Positions 58,164 through 64,000 of a stretch of DNA of 64,000 nt are shown piece after piece. How positions within the stretch are numbered: the stretch's first letter is position 1; each line of letters opens with the position of its first letter. Below the pieces are notes generated by a model. The model worked only from the letters and a program-made list of their open reading frames with translations. It had not been told where the DNA came from and did not search any database. The position numbers and the translations under genes are program-made. The DNA comes from Candidatus Woesearchaeota archaeon. GTDB taxonomy: Archaea; Nanobdellota; Nanobdellia; Woesearchaeales; GW2011-AR4. The DNA lies in contig JACPMX010000014.1 of the NCBI GenBank assembly GCA_016185755.1, positions 1 to 64,000 on the forward strand. Reading direction: 5' to 3'.

Positions 58164-59291
58164 CTATTGATTTTTTCTTAAAATCCTGATTAATCCCTTT
58201 AAGGACACACTGCTCCTTATCCCTTCTCCCCTAAAATGCGTCCCGCTTGCCTTGCATCCTTTTTTCCTGATTTTTGCCAGAATATCTTCTTTCTTGTGCA
58301 GTATTTTTATATTGTTCTTTCCGCATATGTAATGCAAATCGTAAAACCCAAACTGGCTTATTTTTGACTCTTCTTTTATTGTGTCAAGGAACTTTATAAG
58401 TTCTTTATTATTTTTGAATGTCTTGCTGTTTATCGCATTCCTGCATATTTTGGCTGCCAATTCTTTATCCCATAAATTTCCAAGCCACATTGGCCCTGCG
58501 CCATCAATCATCCTGTGCAATTTTAGAATTTCATCTGTTTTGTTCTTGCCCTTGTCATTCCTGAAGAACACCCTCATGTAGTGCTCCTTTGAATAGGAAA
58601 AAATAGGAATCAATGCCTTGTCATATTGGGCTGCAACAAGCTGGACCTTCCTTATGAGAATTCTCAATCCGGTTTCATGCATTATTGCGCCCTTTTTAGG
58701 CATCGCCCAGTACTTTCTTAGGCAGGCATTCGGAAAGGTGCCGCACAAGGCGCTCGTGTCAGTTGCAGTCACGGCCAAAATGCCGTCCCTTGAGAGCCTT
58801 TTGCACGCAGCGTCAAGAAACGGGTTGGGGGTTCCAAAAGGGTCGATGTCAATGTAGTCAAAGCCGCTTGATTTTAAAAGGAACAGGCTGGCATCCTCAT
58901 TTGTGATTTCGATTTTTTTATTATTTTTGCATGCTATCCTGTTTAGTGAAAGGTTTTTCTTTATTGAGTCAACGGCTTTTTTGTCATTGTCGTTGATGCA
59001 TATTATTTTTATTTTATTATTGCCCAGTTCCTTAAGAAACCTTATGCTCCTGACTCCCGATGCCGCCAGCGGGTCTGCAATCTGCATGCTGTTTTTGCTT
59101 ATTGAATTTAAAAGCAAAATAGAAATGTCCCTGTTCATGCCCATGACAGGATTGTAGAACACCCCCATCTCCCTGGAGATTTTCTTTATTGCAGGAATTC
59201 TTATTTCAGCCAGCCCTTCATTTATAATCTGCATGAGCTCAAGAATCGGGCTTCCAATAAAAATATTGTTATCAATGGGTAAGCTCTGCAT
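58164..59291 (-). CDS. trm1: tRNA (guanine-26-N2)-dimethyltransferase Trm1
   Basis: Trm1 dimethylates G26 of tRNA with S-adenosylmethionine. ADPLAASGVRSIRFLKELG (about 72-90) is the binding loop, YIDIDPFGTPNPFLDAA (146-162) the catalytic motif region, and TATDTSALCGTFPNACLRKYW a typical Trm1 segment. The C-terminal part (AKIRKKGCKASGTHFRGEGIRSS) is family-specific. The 375-residue length is normal. An insertion element begins 7 bp upstream of its start codon, so its promoter may now lie within the element's left end. Confidence 0.92.
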   Translation of the reverse strand: MQSLPIDNNIFIGSPILELMQIINEGLAEIRIPAIKKISREMGVFYNPVMGMNRDISILLLNSISKNSMQIADPLAASGVRSIRFLKELGNNKIKIICINDNDKKAVDSIKKNLSLNRIACKNNKKIEITNEDASLFLLKSSGFDYIDIDPFGTPNPFLDAACKRLSRDGILAVTATDTSALCGTFPNACLRKYWAMPKKGAIMHETGLRILIRKVQLVAAQYDKALIPIFSYSKEHYMRVFFRNDKGKNKTDEILKLHRMIDGAGPMWLGNLWDKELAAKICRNAINSKTFKNNKELIKFLDTIKEESKISQFGFYDLHYICGKNNIKILHKKEDILAKIRKKGCKASGTHFRGEGIRSSVSLKGLIRILRKNQ

Positions 59292-59297
59292 ATCTAG

Positions 59298-60000
59298 GGC
59301 TCGCCTGTTAAAGAGACCTCACGGACTTTAGTCCGCAGATGAATTTAACATTAAAAGGCGAGCCAGTTTAGTAAACTATTTCTACAAGAAAAATAAAAGA
59401 TAAAGTGCGCAGCGTAGCTGGCGCACTCAATCTCATTCGCAATAGCGTTAGCTGCGCCCGCAATATAAAAACTTTGCGAGGTGTTCTACAATGAAGACAG
59501 AACTTATAGCCAGCGCTCACGCCGTCGGCGAGAGCAACTACCACATACAACTAACGCCTGCCTACAGGCGCGAAATATTCCGCGACCCGCTCGTTGCTGA
59601 ACTGACATTAGCTTACATGGTCGAAAAACTAAGAAAGCACAAAGTAATCCTGTCGGGTTACGGATATGGTCCCGACCATATGCACCTTTTTGTTTCAAAC
59701 GTAAGATTCGTCAGCGAAATAAATCTTGTCCAACAAATAAAAGGTTTTAGCTCTTACATGATGCGCAAAGGGCACAGGTACATGTTCCATGACAAGCTCT
59801 GGGGCAAGAAATTCTGGTCGGAAGGACACTTCTACAGAAGTGTCGGCGCAGTTACAAAAGAAAGCATGCAGTGGTACGTTACAGAGGGGCAGAAGAAACA
59901 CTGGAAGAAGTACACTTACGAGCAATACAGCCAGATGAAAAATCAAAAGCAATTATCAGAATTCAATTAGAAACGCTGTGGTGCTTTAGCCCGCAGTAGT
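59298..60000 (+). mobile_element. IS200/IS605-type element carrying only tnpA
   Basis: The left end folds as GGCTCGCC/GGCGAGCC (59298-59305, 59357-59364), TGTTAAA/TTTAACA (59306-59312, 59344-59350) and an inner CGGACTTTAGTCCG. The right end has a hairpin at 59976-59996 with the same TTTA loop and CGCAG after it. tnpA lies between. No tnpB is present. The outer limits are approximate because IS200 elements make no target duplication; 59298 and 60000 are set from the hairpins. The left end adjoins trm1, and the right end enters the nudix gene. Confidence 0.75.
59491..59970 (+). CDS. tnpA: IS200/IS605 family transposase TnpA (HUH/Y1)
   Basis: The 159-residue protein has the HUH pair in PDHMHLFVSN (H63, H65) and the catalytic tyrosine in QWYVTEGQ (Y129). 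TnpA cuts and rejoins single-stranded element ends at their hairpins. Its length is slightly above the typical 130-155, with an extra Gln/Lys-rich tail (MKNQKQLSEFN). GAGGTG at 59478-59483 is about 8 nt upstream of ATG 59491. Its catalytic residues are intact, so the element may be active. Confidence 0.92.
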   Translation: MKTELIASAHAVGESNYHIQLTPAYRREIFRDPLVAELTLAYMVEKLRKHKVILSGYGYGPDHMHLFVSNVRFVSEINLVQQIKGFSSYMMRKGHRYMFHDKLWGKKFWSEGHFYRSVGAVTKESMQWYVTEGQKKHWKKYTYEQYSQMKNQKQLSEFN

Positions 60001-60458
60001 TTACAAGCGTGTTGAGGATACAAGCCCATTTGCGAAGTGACATCAACAACCATTCGCGCTAGTTCCGGCTTGTCAGCATGATTTCTCATCCTTAGCAGCA
60101 TATCATCGAGTGTAAGCCAGCCTGATCCAAAATGCACTTTGGGGTCCACAACAATAGGCTTGTAAGGGTCAAGAACAAATCCAGGGATGGCAATAACATG
60201 CTGCCTTTCATTTCCTGTTTTTCGGGTAACCGGATATTCCGCCTCGGCCTTTATCCAGGGCATAATCTGCAAGTCTGGCAATCCTGTTTCCTCAAGAACT
60301 TCTCGCCTAGCAGCTTCTAGAAATGTCTCCCCAGGCTCTATTCCTCCCTGAGGGTTTTGAGGATAGCCATTTTTATTGAATAAAACCAAAAATTTAGGTT
60401 CAATCTCATCGCCCCATCTATGTAGTATGACCCTGACTATCTCCCTGTCATAACCCAT
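59967..60458 (-). CDS. Nudix hydrolase
   Basis: The 163-residue protein has a complete Nudix box at 38-60 (G38, E44, R52, E53, E56, E57, G59), which hydrolyses nucleoside diphosphates linked to another group. The family cannot be assigned beyond that. The last codons (KLLRAKAPQRF) are read from the right-end hairpin of the insertion element, so the original C-terminus has probably been replaced. It overlaps tnpA by 4 bp on the other strand. Confidence 0.88.
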   Translation of the reverse strand: MGYDREIVRVILHRWGDEIEPKFLVLFNKNGYPQNPQGGIEPGETFLEAARREVLEETGLPDLQIMPWIKAEAEYPVTRKTGNERQHVIAIPGFVLDPYKPIVVDPKVHFGSGWLTLDDMLLRMRNHADKPELARMVVDVTSQMGLYPQHACKLLRAKAPQRF

Positions 60459-60559
60459 TATGCATACTGCTTTCGCAGCATCTTATATAAAAACTTTGTG
60501 TATCTTCAAGGCAAAGTTTGTGCACAACGTTTAAAAACGAAATGCCTTTACTTTAAGCC

Positions 60560-62323
60560 ATGCTTAGGCAGCTAATAGTAACAGTGATGGGAAATGTGGA
60601 TGCGGGCAAGACCCAATTGCTCGATACAATCAGGAACACCGCTATTGTCGAGTCGGAGCCGGGAAAGATAACCCAGAGCATAGGCTGCTCGATAATAACG
60701 GCAGACACAATAAAAAAAATCTGCGGCCACCTGCTTGAAAAGCTGAATTTGCCGATAAAAATGCCCGGCTTCGTCATAATTGACACCCCGGGGCACGCGG
60801 CATTCACCAACCTCAGAAAAAGAGGAGGCAATCTTGCCGATATAGCTATAGTCGTCATAGACATAAATGAAGGGGTCAAGCTGCAGACACAGGAATCAAT
60901 AGAGATACTGAAGCAGTACAAGACACCTTTTGTCATTGCGCTCAACAAGATAGACTTGCTGCCCGGCTGGAATCCAAGCCCAAGCGCAGGCTTGCTTGAA
61001 AACATACAAAAGCAGAGGGAAAATGTCATGCTCCTTCTCGAGAAAAGGCTTTACGAGATTGTCGGTAAATTAAGCGAGATTGGCTTTAATGCAGAGAGAT
61101 TCGACAGGATTGAAGATTATACGAAGCAGATAGCGATAATTCCAACATCTGCTGTCACAAAGGAAGGGCTTCCTGAACTGCTAATGGTAATGACCGGGCT
61201 GGCCCAGAAATTCCTGGAGGAAAGCCTGAAGTTCAACGTGAAGGGAAATGCAAAAGGGACTGTTTTGGAAGTCAAGGAGGAAAAAGGCCTCGGAACAACC
61301 ATTGATGTCATTCTTTATGACGGCACCCTGAAGCAGAACGACACGATTGTCATAGGCTCTTTGAATGAGCCGGTTGCAACAAAAGTCAAGGCGCTTTTTG
61401 AGCCCGTGCCCCTGGCTGAAATGCGGGACAAAAAGGCAAAGTTCAGCCCGGTCAGGGAAGCCGCAGCAGCAACCGGGGTGAAAATATCGGCCCCGGAGCT
61501 TGACAAGGTTGTTGCAGGCATGCCGCTGAGGAGCTGCCTGCCGGATGAAGTCGAAAGGATAAAAGAAGAAATCAAGAGGGAGGTTGAAGAGGTCATAATA
61601 GAGACCGACAAGGGCGGAATTGTCACAAAGGCAGATTCCCTCGGCTCCTTGGAAGCGCTGATTAAAATATTAAAGGAGAAGAATATCGAAATTAAAAAGG
61701 CATCCATCGGGAATATCTCAAAAAAAGACATCTCGGATGCGGAAATAAGCTTTGCAAAAGACCCCTTGCAGGGCGCAGTGCTCGGCTTCAATGTCGGACT
61801 GATGCCTGATGTCAAAGTGCACCAGAATGTAACTGTTTTCTCCCATAACATAATCTACAAGCTCATCGAGGATTTTGAGAAATGGCAGGAATCCATGAAA
61901 AAAGAGCTCGAGTCGAAAGAAATAATCGGGCTGCACAGGCCTTGCAAGGTGCAGCTCATGAAAGGCTATGTATTCAGGCAGAGCAATCCTGCAGTTGTCG
62001 GCGTTGAAATCCTTGCAGGCACTTTGAAAACAGGAACTCCATTGATGAAAAGCGACGGCATTTCAATTACAGAGGCGAAGAGCATGCAGCAGGAGCAGGA
62101 AAACATAGAGAATGCAGAGAAAGGAAAGCAGATAGCTGTTTCGCTGCCCAATGTCACAATCGGAAGACAGCTCCATGAAGGCGACATCCTGTACTCTGCA
62201 ATTCCCGAGGAGCAGTTCAGGAGATTCAAGGAGCTGAAGAAAACCCTGTCAGAGGAGGAAATAGCGGTTTTGAAGGAGATAACGGAGATAATGAGAAAAG
62301 CCAGCCCAATGTGGGGGATTTAG
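60560..62323 (+). CDS. infB: Translation initiation factor IF-2 (aIF5B)
   Basis: aIF5B is a GTPase that joins the ribosomal subunits. The 587-residue protein has G1 GNVDAGKT (11-18), G3 DTPGHAAF (74-81) and G4 NKIDLLPG. The Lys-rich N-terminal extension of eukaryotic eIF5B is absent, as expected in archaea. Domain II starts near residue 230 (KGLGTTIDVILYDG). CGTTTAAAAACG near 60529-60540 is 26 nt upstream, predicting leaderless initiation. Confidence 0.95.
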   Translation: MLRQLIVTVMGNVDAGKTQLLDTIRNTAIVESEPGKITQSIGCSIITADTIKKICGHLLEKLNLPIKMPGFVIIDTPGHAAFTNLRKRGGNLADIAIVVIDINEGVKLQTQESIEILKQYKTPFVIALNKIDLLPGWNPSPSAGLLENIQKQRENVMLLLEKRLYEIVGKLSEIGFNAERFDRIEDYTKQIAIIPTSAVTKEGLPELLMVMTGLAQKFLEESLKFNVKGNAKGTVLEVKEEKGLGTTIDVILYDGTLKQNDTIVIGSLNEPVATKVKALFEPVPLAEMRDKKAKFSPVREAAAATGVKISAPELDKVVAGMPLRSCLPDEVERIKEEIKREVEEVIIETDKGGIVTKADSLGSLEALIKILKEKNIEIKKASIGNISKKDISDAEISFAKDPLQGAVLGFNVGLMPDVKVHQNVTVFSHNIIYKLIEDFEKWQESMKKELESKEIIGLHRPCKVQLMKGYVFRQSNPAVVGVEILAGTLKTGTPLMKSDGISITEAKSMQQEQENIENAEKGKQIAVSLPNVTIGRQLHEGDILYSAIPEEQFRRFKELKKTLSEEEIAVLKEITEIMRKASPMWGI

Positions 62324-62422
62324 ATGTTTGCATAATTAATTGGGACTTCAATCCGTTGCCTTCGGCAACAAAAGTTACGCTCGGCGAAAATTGATTAGCA
62401 CTAATTTCCGCCTCGATTTATT

Positions 62423-62510
62423 CAATGAATAAATAGATAAGCCCGAGCGATGTGGCAAAACAGCGAGGTCTAACACAAAATGTTGTGAGCGAAGCGAACA
62501 GATTTAAAAA
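62423..62510. repeat. Dispersed non-coding repeat, copy B
   Basis: This stretch shares the ordered blocks AATGAATA, AGATA, CCGAGCG, ACAGCGAGG, AACAC, TGTTG, GCGAAGC and GATTT with 23068-23155. It lies in the 215-nt gap after infB and directly upstream of the promoter region of 62539-62991. Neither copy has an open frame across it. Confidence 0.55.
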
Positions 62511-62538
62511 TTAAAATTATTACAATACACAAACAAAA

Positions 62539-62991
62539 ATGCCAGAGCTAAAGATTCTGAACAGCAGGGAAATCAAGGAACTGCATTCCGTGATTGAAAA
62601 GCAGTGGGATGCCAAGATAAAGCTGGACTATGGGTTTCTTCAGAACAGCAAGGGCAGGATTTTCATGGTAAACAGGGGAATTTCAGAAATTGACATGTCA
62701 AAGCTGCGCATCAACTCGGTCGGAATGTACTTCTGCGAGCACGACAAAATCGGCATAAGGCTGAGCATAGAAGGCTCGCAAATTGTCGGTACTTGTGCAA
62801 AGAAAAACATTATAGAAATTGATGATGGGCAGGCAAGAAAATGGTTCAAAGGCGAAGATTTGGAGCTAGAATGCAAAGATTGCACAGGATTTGTTATTCT
62901 AAAAAATAAAAGCGATTTTCTCGGCACGGGGAAATACAAAGAAGGGAAGATACTGAACTATGTGGGGAAGACGAGAAGGATTAATGCCTAA
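62539..62991 (+). CDS. PUA-like protein, resembling the C-terminal part of NSUN-type RNA methyltransferases
   Basis: The 150-residue protein lacks any SAM-binding domain. The C-terminal part (FVILKNKSDFLGTGKYKEGKILNYVGKTRRI) has the PUA pattern found after RNA methyltransferase and pseudouridine synthase domains. The N-terminal half has beta strands with two cysteines (MYFCEHD). RNA binding is likely; a stand-alone archaeal PUA protein fits. TTTAAAAATT near 62503-62513 is a probable TATA element. Confidence 0.6.
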   Translation: MPELKILNSREIKELHSVIEKQWDAKIKLDYGFLQNSKGRIFMVNRGISEIDMSKLRINSVGMYFCEHDKIGIRLSIEGSQIVGTCAKKNIIEIDDGQARKWFKGEDLELECKDCTGFVILKNKSDFLGTGKYKEGKILNYVGKTRRINA

Positions 62992-62998
62992 GAATTAC

Positions 62999-63304
62999 TC
63001 ATTCGAGTGCAGCTGTGATTAAGCTTATTGGACCCTTTTTTTCTTGAACTATTCTAGGAATATCCGTACTTTGTGGAACTGCGCCTTGGTTTTCTATCTG
63101 AAACAATAGTGATGCAATCTGCGCTTCTGTTATAGGTTTTTGAGGCTCAGCCCTTTGTATGCCTCTTATAGCAGGTTCATGGTTAGCCTTATGATATGCC
63201 CATCCAATACTTCCGTCTTTTGATCTATATATCTCAGCAGGCCCATAATCTACTATAGGAACCCACACACCTTGTGGTCTTGATTTTACTTCAGACTCTT
63301 CCAT
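62999..63304 (-). CDS. Uncharacterised small protein
   Basis: The 101-residue protein has no membrane segment, cysteine pair or known motif. GVWVPIVDYGPAEIYRSKDGSIGWAYHKAN suggests a small beta domain, and the second half is helical. TTTAAATATT on the minus strand near 63326-63337 is about 26 nt from ATG 63304, so leaderless initiation fits. It ends 7 bp from the convergent PUA-like gene. It is more AT-rich than the conserved genes, like the partial gene that follows. Confidence 0.5.
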   Translation of the reverse strand: MEESEVKSRPQGVWVPIVDYGPAEIYRSKDGSIGWAYHKANHEPAIRGIQRAEPQKPITEAQIASLLFQIENQGAVPQSTDIPRIVQEKKGPISLITAALE

Positions 63305-63362
63305 ATTAAATAAAAAATCATCCTAATATTTAAATTTTTCTTATTTTATTACTGTTTAGTAC

Positions 63363-64000
63363 TTATAAATGCAGCCCCTTACCTGCGCTTACTATTCGGT
63401 TGTGCCAGGCTTTAAGTAAACCAGGCTGTCTTATCTCCTCCATTCGTGCTTCCAAATCTCCCATTTTTTCCCGCATTATGCCGAATTTTTCAAGGTCTCT
63501 TCCCAAGGCTGTTTCTTTTTTCTTTCTACTTTTTAATTCGCCTACACGGGTTTCAATCATGTCTACAAGGTTCCTGTGCAGATATTCAACAGCTATTGCC
63601 AGCTTTCCATAAGTTTCATCTTGCCCCCTTAATGCCAAAGCCAAATCTATACCCTGCCCGATTTTTTCTCTTGCCTTTCTGTATATGCTTATTGCATGCG
63701 GCGGCTCAAGATCCATATTTGTTACAGTATCCGTGGTTTCTGCAATTGACTCTATAAAAGGTGCAAGGAAATCTATGCCAGAGCCATTAGCGCCATTTAC
63801 AGGGGCACTGCGTTTGACGGATTCTGCTACTCTCCTGACAAAATCACGATAAAGTGTATTTTTGAGGGTAAGCCTGTACTCATTATCACCGGGCAATAAA
63901 AGGGTCCTGTCCACTTCGCCATAATCTTTATCTTTTATTACTGAAATTATATTGCCGTATTGATCTACAATACTGGTGGATAATTGTTCTGCTCTTAGTC
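63363..64000 (-). CDS. Partial gene at the right edge, helical protein
   Basis: The frame is open from the stop at 63363 to the window edge, giving at least 212 residues. An internal GTG at 63914 is unlikely to be the true start because the frame stays open upstream. The visible part is helical with an IETRVGELKSRKKKETALGRDLEKF coiled-coil-like stretch near the C-terminus and no recognisable motif. The N-terminus lies outside the window. Confidence 0.5.
   Translation of the reverse strand, partial: LRAEQLSTSIVDQYGNIISVIKDKDYGEVDRTLLLPGDNEYRLTLKNTLYRDFVRRVAESVKRSAPVNGANGSGIDFLAPFIESIAETTDTVTNMDLEPPHAISIYRKAREKIGQGIDLALALRGQDETYGKLAIAVEYLHRNLVDMIETRVGELKSRKKKETALGRDLEKFGIMREKMGDLEARMEEIRQPGLLKAWHNRIVSAGKGLHL

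Overview
The window is archaeal chromosome, probably from a DPANN-type lineage (Woesearchaeota/Pacearchaeota-like); that placement is inferred from gene content, with no tree behind it. The archaeal calls are PCNA, an Hef-type helicase/nuclease, Hjc, archaeal RNase J, RNase Z, a class I CCA enzyme, Taw1, Trm1, TFS, aEF1B, aIF5B and archaeal riboflavin enzymes. Intron-bearing tRNAs and many TATA boxes about 26 nt upstream of leaderless start codons agree with this. Pointers to DPANN are a primase whose catalytic subunit is fused to a PriL-like C-terminal domain (as in Nanoarchaeum), a bacterial-type GyrA, and many very small zinc-ribbon and membrane proteins. Coding density is high, and no gap between genes exceeds about 260 nt.

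Layout. 1-4.2 kb: the 5' part of endA, a divergent AT-rich unit (HEPN-domain gene against two tiny membrane proteins), rnz, and an AT-rich LAGLIDADG homing endonuclease preceded by a candidate structured RNA and overlapping hjc. 4.2-20 kb: primase, TOPRIM protein, two HtpX proteases with LemA, Hef, a lipoprotein, a degenerate M50 protease, TraB, PRC-barrel, zinc ribbons, tRNA-Gly with a T-loop intron, PCNA and RNase J. 20-29 kb: isochorismatase-like hydrolase, a large membrane-spanning alpha/beta hydrolase, tRNA-Leu with three predicted introns, a small-protein operon, phosphate transport (DUF47-Pit) and ScpB. 29-38 kb: GyrA, CCA enzyme, an overlapping lipid/glycan cassette (nucleotidylyltransferase, DedA, PAP2, polyprenol-kinase-like) and a MoxR-VWA pair. 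38-50 kb: Taw1, dUTPase, thymidylate kinase, a response regulator, TFS, signal peptidase, an NMD3-like fragment, DUF460 and the ribK-ribC-ribH operon. 50-56.4 kb: a surface-protein region (membrane-tethered winged-helix protein, secreted low-complexity protein, hendecad coiled-coil protein, tandem DUF4382 lipoprotein). 56.4-64 kb: RtcA, zinc ribbon plus aEF1B, Trm1, an IS200-type element, Nudix, aIF5B, a PUA-like protein and a partial gene at the right edge.

How the genes work together. tRNA maturation is unusually well represented: EndA, RNase Z, CCA addition, Taw1, Trm1 and RtcA lie in the same window as two tRNA genes that carry four predicted introns between them and no encoded CCA. Replication and repair are covered by primase, PCNA, Hef, Hjc, GyrA, ScpB, dUTPase and Tmk. 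Two start styles coexist: leaderless mRNAs with a TATA box about 26 nt upstream, and leadered mRNAs with a GGTGA or GGAGG Shine-Dalgarno, used by the surface proteins and some operon-internal genes.

The least explained items are the three-intron tRNA-Leu, the structured RNA before the homing endonuclease, the HEPN/two-membrane-protein unit, the covarying hairpin array at 13.84-13.95 kb, and a dispersed non-coding repeat at 23.07 and 62.42 kb.
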